Assembly: GCF_029714425.1 (NCBI RefSeq)
Contig: NZ_CP121668.1
Location: 8,577,501-8,641,500 of the forward strand
Origin: Bradyrhizobium sp. CB2312
GTDB taxonomy: Bacteria > Pseudomonadota > Alphaproteobacteria > Rhizobiales > Xanthobacteraceae
Length of the DNA stretch: 64,000 bases
Direction: 5' to 3'
Positions 55,992 to 64,000 of this stretch are shown here, piece by piece (positions within the stretch are counted from its first letter, which is position 1; each line of letters starts with the position of its first letter). The notes beneath the pieces are model-generated. The model did not search any database and was not told where the DNA came from. It was given only the letters and a program-made list of their open reading frames with translations. The position numbers and the translations under genes were made by a program.

Positions 55992-57239
55992 CTAAGCTGC
56001 AATCCGCACGGGGAGAGCGGAATAGCCGTGCACGAAGTTAGATGCAATCCGCTCGGGTTCGCCGACAACCTCGCACCCCAATTGCGCAGACAAAATCTCT
56101 TCCCAGAGGACTCTCAACTGAAGTTCCGCAAGATGTCGACCAAGACAGCGATGGATGCCGAATCCGAACGAGAGATGCTGCCTCACATTTTTGCGGTCGA
56201 TCATGAAATTGTCGGCGCCGTCAATAATCTCTTCGTCCCTGTTACCGGAGATGTACCACATGACGACCTTGTCGCCTTTCCTGATCTGTTTTCCGCCTAT
56301 GATGCTGTCGATCGCGGCGGTACGGCGCATATGTGCGATTGGCGTCTGGTACCGAATAATCTCGGACACGGCGCTTGAGATTAGCTTGGGATTGTCAATT
56401 AGCTTTTGCAGCTCGGAGGGATATTGACTCATGAACAGGAGGCCTCCGGTAATTGAGTTGCGCGTGGTGTCGTTTCCCCCAACGATCAGCAGAATCAGAT
56501 TTCCGAGAAACTCGCTCGGCTCCATCTGGCGTGTGACGGGCGAATGCGCCATCAGGGAAATCAAATCGAGGCGCGGCTCGGCATTGATGCGCTCGTTCCA
56601 AAGCCGGGTGAAATACTCCAGGCACTCGGACAAGATGGTGCTTCGCCTGTCCCAGCTGTCGATTGCATGGCCTGCTTTCGGAGCTGTAACAGCAACGTCT
56701 GACCAATAGGTCAGCAGTCGCCGATCCTCAAATGGAAAGTCGAACAGCGTGGCGAGCATTTGCGTCGTCAACTCTATGGACACCATGTCCACCCAGTTAA
56801 AGGCCTCATTGCGCGGCAAGCCCGCGAGAATCGCCCTGACCCGAGACCGGATCAAGCTTTCGAGCTTCGTCAAGCTTTCCGGTCCGACGATCGGGCTCAC
56901 GGTATTGCGCTGCTCGGCGTGCTTGGGAGGCCCCATCTTGATGAAGCTCGGGGTCCAGTGCTCGCCAGGCACGTCGACAATAGTGACACCTTGTTCGGAC
57001 GAGAACGCTTTGTGGTTTGTGTCGACGGCTACGATATCCCGGTATTTCGTCACGGACCAATATGGACCATGAGCACTGTCTTGACAGTAGTGAACGGGAT
57101 CTTCCTTTCGCAACCGCTCAAAGCAAGCCCACATGCTGTCGTCTTGAAAGCGCTTGCCGTCGCTTACATCCAGCTTACTGAGCGGGATAACACACGAATC
57201 CTCAGCCCTATAATCTTCCGATCGCCTTGTCATGATCAT
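55992..57239 (-). CDS. Cytochrome P450
   Basis: A 415-residue soluble class I P450. The I-helix reads LIVGGNDTTRNSI, the ExxR of helix K is EIIRYQTP, and the heme motif is FGFGIHRCLGRHLAE with the Cys ligand. Bacterial length, no membrane anchor. The start is the ATG at 57239 or 57233; the frame continues to 57389. It resembles P450s known on rhizobial symbiosis islands and plasmids. No ferredoxin gene is adjacent. Likely an oxidation step in a small-molecule pathway with the PanC-like ligase; substrate unknown. Confidence 0.94.
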   Translation of the reverse strand: MIMTRRSEDYRAEDSCVIPLSKLDVSDGKRFQDDSMWACFERLRKEDPVHYCQDSAHGPYWSVTKYRDIVAVDTNHKAFSSEQGVTIVDVPGEHWTPSFIKMGPPKHAEQRNTVSPIVGPESLTKLESLIRSRVRAILAGLPRNEAFNWVDMVSIELTTQMLATLFDFPFEDRRLLTYWSDVAVTAPKAGHAIDSWDRRSTILSECLEYFTRLWNERINAEPRLDLISLMAHSPVTRQMEPSEFLGNLILLIVGGNDTTRNSITGGLLFMSQYPSELQKLIDNPKLISSAVSEIIRYQTPIAHMRRTAAIDSIIGGKQIRKGDKVVMWYISGNRDEEIIDGADNFMIDRKNVRQHLSFGFGIHRCLGRHLAELQLRVLWEEILSAQLGCEVVGEPERIASNFVHGYSALPVRIAA

Positions 57240-57563
57240 CTCTGCAGATTCTGCTCTCGAGAGTTTACGGCGTGGTGCGATTCGTCGCCTTCGAGCTGCC
57301 GCAGCGCTCGGCTGCGACGGGCCGCTCGACCAGGCTACCTCACAGTGCAACCAGCCTCGCCCTACCATGTCGGGCAGTAAGGATCGCATTGACTTTCCAA
57401 GTCGATGTACTCAATGGATCAATGAGTGCTCTCAGCGCTGGTTAGAGATGGCTATGCGTTCGAGGCAACATCAAGCCGAGTACACCTTCATAAGGTGACG
57501 CTCGCTTTGGGATACGGCCGGAACGGATAGCTTTCTCAAGGTCATGGATGAATAATCGTCTGG
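57240..57563. other. Spacer between PanC-like and P450 genes
   Basis: About 320 bp with no gene. No terminator hairpin was seen, so cotranscription of the two genes is possible. Confidence 0.45.
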
Positions 57564-58445
57564 CTAGGACTGTTCAGGCAGATCGATCCAGATATCCGAA
57601 GGACCCTTCACGAGAGTATCTTGATCTGGAACGTAGATATTATCGAAGATCCTGAGACCATGAGCCGTTGCCGCTCCAAAAATGATGAAAGGGAGCTCGA
57701 CTTGCTCCAGGTCTTCGAAGTTGTCGGCGCCGACGATTCGAACAAAATCGAGATTAAACTGCCGGAACTTGGTCTGAGATGTGGCCGACGCGACCAAATC
57801 CTTCACACTAGATACCCCTCGGGCGATCTCTTTCCTCGAATGGTTGAGTGCCGTGAAAAGGCACGACAGTTCATCAAGCTCGGAACGGCTAAATCGCCTC
57901 AAACGCGACGAAATGGGCACTCCGTTCTTGTATCTCACGGTCGGCACAAACCTTATCTCGCAATCCAGAAGGAGGTCTGCCACGGCGCGCTTCACCAGGA
58001 TCGCCTGACCGATATCTTTCAGGCCGAAGTAGCTGCGAGTTGGCCTCGCATAGCAGATCCAGCGGACTGCCCCGGTAACGGCTTCCTTCAAATAGGCGTC
58101 AGGCCCCCCTAGACGCAAATGACAGTCGCCTTGCGATACAAAGGTTCGATAGCCAGGCGGGAACATTTCGGTGTCGTTCGAGGAAATTACGGCAGTTGCT
58201 CCCGAGCGCAATGCAAGTCCAATATCCTCGTCCAAATTGAAGTCGTAGCTCCCACCCGGTCTAAGCTGGATCTTGTTCGGGTAGACTGTGACGATCGCGA
58301 CGTCATTTTCCGATGCCGCCCTTTTGATCAGTTCTGCATGCCCAAGATGCAGGGCTCCGAGAGTATGTACCGTCCCGATAGTCTGCCCTGTTCTCGCCAC
58401 CTCCCGGATGAACGCTTTACCTGCGGAAAGACATGCCAGATGCAT
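57564..58445 (-). CDS. Divergent pantoate--beta-alanine ligase-like protein
   Basis: A 293-residue member of the PanC nucleotidyltransferase fold. ATP-site motifs survive: GALHLGH (HxGH), SYFGLKD and ISSR. Pantoate-site motifs are changed: the family FVNPxQF is VYPNKIQL, RGVxT is EAVTGAVRW, and YxxDGLAxSSRN is YKNGVPISSRLRR. GGAG lies six bases before the ATG. It follows the pentapeptide gene by 40 bp. It probably still adenylates a carboxylate and joins it to an amine, but with different substrates than pantothenate synthesis. A decayed panC is less likely because the frame is intact. Confidence 0.8.
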   Translation of the reverse strand: MHLACLSAGKAFIREVARTGQTIGTVHTLGALHLGHAELIKRAASENDVAIVTVYPNKIQLRPGGSYDFNLDEDIGLALRSGATAVISSNDTEMFPPGYRTFVSQGDCHLRLGGPDAYLKEAVTGAVRWICYARPTRSYFGLKDIGQAILVKRAVADLLLDCEIRFVPTVRYKNGVPISSRLRRFSRSELDELSCLFTALNHSRKEIARGVSSVKDLVASATSQTKFRQFNLDFVRIVGADNFEDLEQVELPFIIFGAATAHGLRIFDNIYVPDQDTLVKGPSDIWIDLPEQS

Positions 58446-58485
58446 TTTCTACTCCAGTCTCTTTGAATGCCAGTCCCTGAATCCG

Positions 58486-59967
58486 TCAGGTAGACCCTTC
58501 TCGACCCCGTCTGATCAAGGATGAGAATTCAGTCAGATAGCTTAATGGCTCGCGTGGCTGATCCCCCTTCAGAGCGGCCTGTAGGCCCGGACATCGGTCT
58601 GCAAAGAACGGTGGCTCGAATGTGGTTATCTTAGCGCCCGAAAAGTCCACCTTTACGAAGCTGGCCTGGAACGGCGACATCCCACTCAGGTTCGCCTCGC
58701 GCAAGGACGATTGGTTCATGCGAACGTACGCGGCCCGCGTTGCCTCCAGATTGGTTCTCGTCATTCCTGCGGCGAGATATGCCTGAACGAGATTCGATCC
58801 TTCGAGATTTGCCTCATCCAGTGCCATTGATTGCGGGGGATCACCGGTGATCATCGACCTGTAAAGGTAAGCATTGGATAGGTCTGCACGTTCGAGATCG
58901 CAGTCGCGCACAAAGCTAGAGCGGCCACGAAAGCCCGATAATTTGGCGGCTCGCATTGTGCTCTCTGTTATAGAAATGCATTCGCCTGATGCCAGAGACA
59001 GGTCCGCTCCGTCGAGCTCGCAGGAATGAATGGATGCACCGTTAAGCACGGCACCGACGAGGTTTGCGTTGGACAAGCTTACAGACAGAAGCCGTGCCTC
59101 GGTCAGGTCCGTCTGCTCAAGCTCCGCATTTGGAAGATTTGACAAGTGAATATCAGCAAATGGTGCGCACATGCCTCTCGCTGCGATGCGGCCGCTTACC
59201 TTTGAGAGTCTCAGATACGGAAGATGAGCGCCTTCCAGGACAAGACCATCGACCGAGGTGGGACGCACAATCGATAAACAGTTCCCCTTTGACTGGAAGA
59301 ACGAGCAAGACGCCAGATGTGATTTCGTGATCGTGAGTTGGCTCAGCTTGGCAAAGCGGAAGGAAGCGGAAGGAAGGAAACATTCATTAATGGTCGAACC
59401 CTGTAGCTCCGCGCCATCGAATACAGCATCACTCGCGTCGCATTGGTAAGCGAGAAGCCCGCTGAGCATGGCGTTATCGAAGCGTGTCCTTTTCATGCTG
59501 CAACCGTGAAACAGGCTGCCTGTTGCATCAATTACATTGCGCAGACTGGCATCGTCGAAGTTGCACACCTGCGCTGCAATCGCATGCATATACGCATAAT
59601 CGAGCTTGGCCCCACGGAAACTTGCCCTCTCTAGCCCCGGACAGATAAGATTCGCCCCAGAAAGGTCTGCCCGATCCAACATTGCTCCGTAGAGCTGCGC
59701 ACGATTGAGGGTACAGCGTCGCAACGGGAAGTCTGACAGGTCGTGACCGTTAAAGTTCTCGGACGATAGCTGCAAGCCAATCCCGGTCCTTCCGATCGCC
59801 TCTTCGGTTCGCCTCCCAACCGCAGCCACCGCGCGCAGCCGATCGGCAGCTCGGCTCCAGTACCGAACAAAGTCGCCATCTGATGATAGATTGTGCTTCG
59901 GATCTGACCAGTGCTCTGCCCCTTCATTCGCGGTGCACTCACTATCAGGGCCGATCGTTTGCGACAT
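58486..59967 (-). CDS. Pentapeptide repeat protein
   Basis: A 493-residue protein built mostly of A(D/N)LxX pentapeptide repeats from about residue 75 to 440, for example LYGAMLDRADLSGANLICPG and LSNANLVGAVLNGASI. The first 70 residues are a helical non-repeat domain (FVRYWSRAADRLRAVAAVG). The right-handed quadrilateral helix of such proteins can bind DNA gyrase and protect it, but many have other roles. First of a minus-strand run with PanC-like, P450 and transporter genes, so self-protection or scaffolding for the product is possible. Confidence 0.9.
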   Translation of the reverse strand: MSQTIGPDSECTANEGAEHWSDPKHNLSSDGDFVRYWSRAADRLRAVAAVGRRTEEAIGRTGIGLQLSSENFNGHDLSDFPLRRCTLNRAQLYGAMLDRADLSGANLICPGLERASFRGAKLDYAYMHAIAAQVCNFDDASLRNVIDATGSLFHGCSMKRTRFDNAMLSGLLAYQCDASDAVFDGAELQGSTINECFLPSASFRFAKLSQLTITKSHLASCSFFQSKGNCLSIVRPTSVDGLVLEGAHLPYLRLSKVSGRIAARGMCAPFADIHLSNLPNAELEQTDLTEARLLSVSLSNANLVGAVLNGASIHSCELDGADLSLASGECISITESTMRAAKLSGFRGRSSFVRDCDLERADLSNAYLYRSMITGDPPQSMALDEANLEGSNLVQAYLAAGMTRTNLEATRAAYVRMNQSSLREANLSGMSPFQASFVKVDFSGAKITTFEPPFFADRCPGLQAALKGDQPREPLSYLTEFSSLIRRGREGST

Positions 59968-60845
59968 GACGATTCCGTATTGCCCGGATTGCGGGGGGCC
60001 TGTTATCGACCTCTCTTGCTCCGCCTTGAAGGTAAGCTATGCGACCTGTGGCGAACTCATCGGCGAAATGACGACACGATGCCTCGATGAGGCGCCTATT
60101 GTGTCGGTGACCTCCGCAGCCGGCACGCTTGAGCACGTCATCCGAATTCTAGTCATGCGCCCCCGCTGCAGCGCGCTGACGTTGTTCACCGAGTCCGGCA
60201 ACGTTGACAACGCAACCGTCTTTTGACATTGCCGTCCAGTCGTTGCGATTTGTCTCGTCGGCTCTTCTAGGCAAATCCAATTCGCTCTCCATCAAACCGA
60301 ATGCGAAAACTTCAGGGCCTTGCTTGTTTTTCAGAATGAACCCACGGCTTCCGGGGGAAAAGTGATCGTTCACAGGGCTGAAGTGGGCCCCTACTCGGCG
60401 TTACCTCATTTCTGATAGCAATGACCGTGCCAGCCGCATCAGTCGCAATTAACGGCTGAATAGGCGTCTTGAAATCATTATTGACGCCGAATGTTTTGAA
60501 CCTGACAAACACACTCTCGTTGTCAGGGACCGCACCATGATGGCAAGGCTATCGTGAAAGCGAAGATTGCGAGCTCGTTTGCAGGGGCGCAAGAGCCGCC
60601 TGTCCTTTGCGAGCACGCAATCGGTGACTTGCAATCCGACATTTGCGGATCGCCGAGCTCAGGGTTAGAACTCGACTCGCCCTGCTCCGCGCGCCGACCG
60701 GTCCATCTAGTGGGAACCCGTGCCACGGACTGTCCTGTTCGAGCGGTGAATGAGCGCGTAATCGTGACCAACTCGGCGCGCAAAGGCGAATGCCCCGCGA
60801 TCGGAGATAGACAATTTTATGATAAAGAATCGGATTCGAAGGCGT
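59968..60845. other. Promoter side of the pentapeptide run; gene debris
   Basis: A plus-strand frame begins at 59966 with a CPDCGG zinc-ribbon-like start but no family follows. Minus-strand frames at 60312-60512 and 60149-60373 (KTFGVNNDFKTPIQPL; GFILKNKQGPEVFAFGLM) may be two halves of one frameshifted unknown gene. Confidence 0.4.
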
Positions 60846-62570
60846 TCATGCGATGCCTTCTTCGAGGATCGTAGCTGAACGACCTATCTGGTGGTCGCGC
60901 ACAAGACGCGGCATGGCGGCGATAAGGCTCTTGGTATATTCAGAGTCTGGATTGCGAAATATCTCTTCAGTGGCGCCACTATCGACGATTCTCCCCCGGC
61001 GCATAACTATGACGCGATCGCTGATGTGACGAACAACACTGAGATCATGCGAGATGAAGAGATAACTTACGCCGACGCGGTCCTTCAGATAGCCGAGCAG
61101 GTCCAAGACCTGGGCCTGGATCGAGACGTCGAGCGCCGAGACCGGCTCATCGCAGACGATGACGGCAGGATTTGGCGCGATCGCGCGGGCGATCGCAACG
61201 CGCTGGCGCTGACCGCCCGAGAGCTCGAGCGGTCGTCGGTCCAGCAAGGCCTGGGATAGCCCGACCAGATCGAGCAGCTCGATAACGCGCTCCTGCCGCT
61301 TGCGCCGCGTCTCAACGTCGCTCGAAAGGCTGTCGGATATGATGCGTCCGACCGTCCAACGTGGATCAAACGAGCCAAGAGGATCCTGGTAAATGGTCGA
61401 TAGTGACCGCCGCCGAGCCCGCCGTTCGCGCTCGGCGAGCGCGGTCCAAGGCCGGCCTGCAAACTGAACGGCTCCCTCGTCAGGCTCCTCGAGCGCCAGG
61501 ACCATGCGCGCCATCGTTGACTTTCCTGATCCGGACTCACCTACGATGCCCAAAGTCTCGCCGGATCGCAGTTCGAAGGAGACGCCGTCCACAGCCGTCC
61601 GTAAAGTGCCATCCGGGCCCTTGAAGCGCTTCACCAGACTTGTCGCTTCGAGCAGGATGGGACGAGATGTCGGTGGGGATTGCACTTCTGGCTGCGTTTG
61701 CCGGGCAGGCGCACGCACAATAGCGGATGGTGAGAGGCGTGAGCCGCGCGGCCGGCCTGATGGCACGGCGTCCAGCAGCTGCTTAGTATAGGGGTGCTCC
61801 GGATCTTTGAATATTTGGCCGGCGTTACCGCGTTCGACGACCTCGCCTTCTCGCATGACGAGGATCTCATCCGCCACGCGGGAGACCACTGCCAGATCGT
61901 GACTGATCAGAATCAGAGCCTTGCCCCTCGTTTTGGTCTCCTCAAGGAGCGACAGCACATGAGCTTGCGCCGTCACATCGAGAGCGGTCGTCGGCTCGTC
62001 GGCAATCAGGATGCGGGGATCGAGCGCAAGTGCCGAAGCGATGAGAGCCCGTTGACGCTGGCCGCCGGATAACTGATGCGGCAGCTGCTTGGCCTTGGTC
62101 TCGGGGTCGGGGACACCGACGAGCTTAAGAAGAGCAATGACGCGCTGCGCGAGTTCCTTGCGCGATGATACCGCGCCGTGGAGGAGCAAGCCTTCACCGA
62201 TCTCTTTGCCGATCCGGCGAAGCGGATCAAGTGAGACGAGTGCATCTTGTAATACAAAGCCAATCTCGTTGCCGCGGATGCGCCGCCAGGCACGATCGCT
62301 AAGACCCATCAGGCTCGTTCCGTCGAAGCTTAGCTGGCGTGCATGAACATTGGCGTAGCGACCAGCGAGGCCTATGAGAGCCCGCGCAGTCACGCTCTTG
62401 CCCGAGCCGGATTCACCGACAATCGCGAGACACCGTCCCGGTCGGAGGGAGAAGGATATGCTGCGCACAACCGCTTTCTCGTCGGTGGCGCGACCGAAGG
62501 AAACACGCAGCGAATCGACCGTGAGGAGGTCTGGCTGCTGCGGGACAGGCTGTAGCCGACCCTGTGACAT
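60846..62570 (-). CDS. ABC importer ATP-binding protein, double ATPase (DppD-DppF fusion)
   Basis: A 574-residue protein with two full ATPase domains of the peptide importer type. Domain 1 has Walker A GESGSGKS near residue 55, signature [13 protein letters not shown] and Walker B ILIADEPTTALD. Domain 2 has Walker A GESGSGKS near residue 345, [13 protein letters not shown] and IVCDEPVSALD. Fused ATPases (YejF/GsiA layout) replace separate DppD and DppF. The start directly follows the stop of the upstream permease. Confidence 0.94.
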   Translation of the reverse strand: MSQGRLQPVPQQPDLLTVDSLRVSFGRATDEKAVVRSISFSLRPGRCLAIVGESGSGKSVTARALIGLAGRYANVHARQLSFDGTSLMGLSDRAWRRIRGNEIGFVLQDALVSLDPLRRIGKEIGEGLLLHGAVSSRKELAQRVIALLKLVGVPDPETKAKQLPHQLSGGQRQRALIASALALDPRILIADEPTTALDVTAQAHVLSLLEETKTRGKALILISHDLAVVSRVADEILVMREGEVVERGNAGQIFKDPEHPYTKQLLDAVPSGRPRGSRLSPSAIVRAPARQTQPEVQSPPTSRPILLEATSLVKRFKGPDGTLRTAVDGVSFELRSGETLGIVGESGSGKSTMARMVLALEEPDEGAVQFAGRPWTALAERERRARRRSLSTIYQDPLGSFDPRWTVGRIISDSLSSDVETRRKRQERVIELLDLVGLSQALLDRRPLELSGGQRQRVAIARAIAPNPAVIVCDEPVSALDVSIQAQVLDLLGYLKDRVGVSYLFISHDLSVVRHISDRVIVMRRGRIVDSGATEEIFRNPDSEYTKSLIAAMPRLVRDHQIGRSATILEEGIA

Positions 62571-63428
62571 TCACGTTTTTCCTTCCAGACGGTCCTGTAG
62601 ATGGCGCCCGATGATGGTGAGGCTGAGGGCAAACGTCGTAACTGCCAAACCGGGTATGATCTCCAGCCACCAGGCGTAGATTACATAATTGCGCCCGGCA
62701 TTGAGCAGCGCGCCCCATTCAGGCGCCGGGGGAGCGACGCCGAGTCCAAGAAAAGCAAGACCGGAGGCCCATATAATCGCCTGACCTACGCCGATCGTCA
62801 TCATTGCCGTCAGAGGGTTCATGGCGTTGGGAAGTATATGCCTCCAGACAATACGGGGAAATGGATGGCCCAGCACCTTGGCGGCCTCCACATACCCTGT
62901 CCCCTTGATGGCAAGCACCTGGCCCCTGATCATGCGCGCATAGCCTGGCGCTGTGCTGATTCCGACAGCTATGACCTCAGTCAATACCGACGGCCCAAAA
63001 ACGGTCACGAACACAAGGGCGAGCAGGAGCGTGGGAATTGCGAAGAGCATATCGACAATCCGGCTCAGGATGCTGTCGCATACGCCACCAGAAATTGCGG
63101 CGGCGACGCCGAAAACGATCGCAATGGACATGCTCAGCGCCGTCGCACCTAGTCCAAGAGCCAGCGATTGGCCTGCCCCCTCGACTACTCGAGAGTAAAG
63201 ATCTCGACCCAATTGATCAGTTCCCAACCAATGGGCGATCGACGGAGACTGTAATGACGATCTCAAATCAATAGCGAGCGGATCGTGCGTCTGCAGCACC
63301 TTTGGCGCCACAGCCGCGAGGGCAAAGAGGCCAATGATGATAAGACAGGCGGCAACTCGGAACGGAACATGGCCGACGATTGCCAGGATCCCTTTGAGCG
63401 AACGAGACACGGTGGCTTCGGCGAACAT
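62571..63428 (-). CDS. ABC importer permease (DppC-like)
   Basis: A 285-residue permease with the DppC landmark IAHWLGTDQLGRDLYSRV. The coupling loop is at GTGYVEAAKVLGHPFPRIVWRHILPNAMN, and the C-terminus LTIIGRHLQDRLE is typical. Six membrane helices are expected. Adjacent to the fused ATPase and 2 bp after the other permease gene. Confidence 0.93.
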   Translation of the reverse strand: MFAEATVSRSLKGILAIVGHVPFRVAACLIIIGLFALAAVAPKVLQTHDPLAIDLRSSLQSPSIAHWLGTDQLGRDLYSRVVEGAGQSLALGLGATALSMSIAIVFGVAAAISGGVCDSILSRIVDMLFAIPTLLLALVFVTVFGPSVLTEVIAVGISTAPGYARMIRGQVLAIKGTGYVEAAKVLGHPFPRIVWRHILPNAMNPLTAMMTIGVGQAIIWASGLAFLGLGVAPPAPEWGALLNAGRNYVIYAWWLEIIPGLAVTTFALSLTIIGRHLQDRLEGKT

Positions 63429-63430
63429 GC

Positions 63431-64000
63431 TTATGTCAACCTGATCCTCGGATCGACCACCCGGTAAGTCAGATCGACAATCAAACTAACAAGAACGAAC
63501 AGGCCCGCAGAGACCAGAACAGCTCCCGAGACAATCGGAACGTCTCGCGAGGACGTTGCAGCAACAAGGACTCCACCTAGGCCTTGACGGGCGAAAACCA
63601 CCTCGATCAAAATCGCGCCCGAAAGCAGTTTGCCGAGCGCCCAACCTGATAAACTAATGCCAGGCAATGCGGCATGGCGGAGGACGTGGCGAAGCCTGAC
63701 GCCGAAATCACTCATGCCTCGGGCCCGCGCGGACGTAACGAACGGCTGCTCGAGCACGCGCGTGAACTCGTTCTGAACGACTTGTCCGAAAAAGCCCGAT
63801 AGTTCAAGAGCCAACGCAAGTGTCGGCAGAATGAGCCCGGCCGGAGAACTTCCACCGATGACCGGAAAAATGCGCAGCTTTACCGCAAAAACAACCAGCA
63901 GAATTGTGGCCAGCCAATAGGGCGGCGCGGTCGCAAAAAAGACCTGCGTGTCATTGAGCAACTTCGCCCACATGTTGTCTCTGCCGGCGATGAACAAGGT
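63431..64000 (-). CDS. ABC importer permease (DppB-like), partial
   Basis: The C-terminal 188 residues or more of a DppB-type permease; the 5' end is beyond the window. SGFFGQVVQNEFTRVLEQPF and ARARGMSDFGVRLRHVLRHAALP form the coupling-loop region, and the end VDLTYRVVDPRIRLT is the usual C-terminus. The full protein is normally 310-330 residues. The binding protein gene probably lies further upstream, outside the window. Confidence 0.9.
   Translation of the reverse strand, partial: TLFIAGRDNMWAKLLNDTQVFFATAPPYWLATILLVVFAVKLRIFPVIGGSSPAGLILPTLALALELSGFFGQVVQNEFTRVLEQPFVTSARARGMSDFGVRLRHVLRHAALPGISLSGWALGKLLSGAILIEVVFARQGLGGVLVAATSSRDVPIVSGAVLVSAGLFVLVSLIVDLTYRVVDPRIRLT

Noticed and set aside
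59966..60226. Plus-strand frame starting with a CPDCGG zinc-ribbon-like motif
   Set aside because: Its ATG lies on the start codon of the pentapeptide gene and the rest lacks the matching ribbon and any family; chance is more likely.
60149..60512. Two adjacent minus-strand frames that could be halves of one broken gene
   Set aside because: They can be joined by one frameshift, but neither half resembles a known protein, so no gene was called.

Overview
The window looks like accessory DNA from a rhizobial alphaproteobacterium, most likely a Bradyrhizobium symbiosis island. This is inferred from two genes behind TtsI-type tts boxes (the regulatory mark of rhizobial type III effectors), remnants of rhizobial conjugative elements (relaxase, coupling protein, ArdC, DNA methylase), IS remnants and high GC. 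No species is claimed. I see no rRNA, tRNA or CRISPR array, and no type III secretion apparatus.

Left block, 1-8.3 kb, all minus strand: a catabolic unit under a GntR/FCD regulator. It holds an NTF2-like protein, an alpha/beta hydrolase, a DUF1028 protein, an SDR dehydrogenase, an SMP-30-type lactonase, a beta-keto acid cleavage enzyme and an FrsA-like hydrolase whose nucleophile position is Gly. The same 15-base sequence containing the palindrome TGTGATCACA lies before the GntR gene and before the first gene of the block, so it is the likely operator.

Middle block, 8.3-29.3 kb: a complete-looking coenzyme F420 biosynthesis set (cofE, cofD, cofC and a fused CofG/CofH FO synthase), an AsnC/Lrp regulator and an NADPH:F420 reductase-like protein. 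Next come a three-subunit molybdenum hydroxylase with its own MoaD-like protein, an LLM-type (F420- or flavin-dependent) oxidoreductase, a RedY/HapK-like protein, a hydantoinase/oxoprolinase, a DUF917 protein and an IclR regulator. Divergent from IclR is a five-gene oligopeptide-type ABC importer with a Tat-exported binding protein and a strong sigma70-type promoter. Together these suggest import of a small, perhaps N-heterocyclic or cyclic amide/imide compound and its oxidation and ring opening with F420 chemistry. I recognise no described pathway with this gene set.

Right block, 29.3-64 kb: alanine dehydrogenase, a four-gene cluster of unknown envelope-type proteins, then a graveyard of mobile elements. 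The graveyard holds a conserved small ICE protein, an adenine/cytosine methylase, TraA relaxase, TraG coupling protein, ArdC, an IS21 element with most of istB deleted, and an IS3 orfA relic. Live-looking genes stand among them: a tts-box-driven effector of 372 aa, a MarR regulator, a secreted S9 prolyl oligopeptidase, an MHS-family MFS transporter, a small secreted Cys-containing peptide and a second tts-box-driven effector of 721 aa with a basic nuclear-localisation-like tract. A minus-strand set of pentapeptide-repeat protein, divergent PanC-like ligase, cytochrome P450 and small 4-TM transporter follows and may make a small molecule. The window ends in a second peptide-type ABC importer (fused double ATPase, permease, partial permease).
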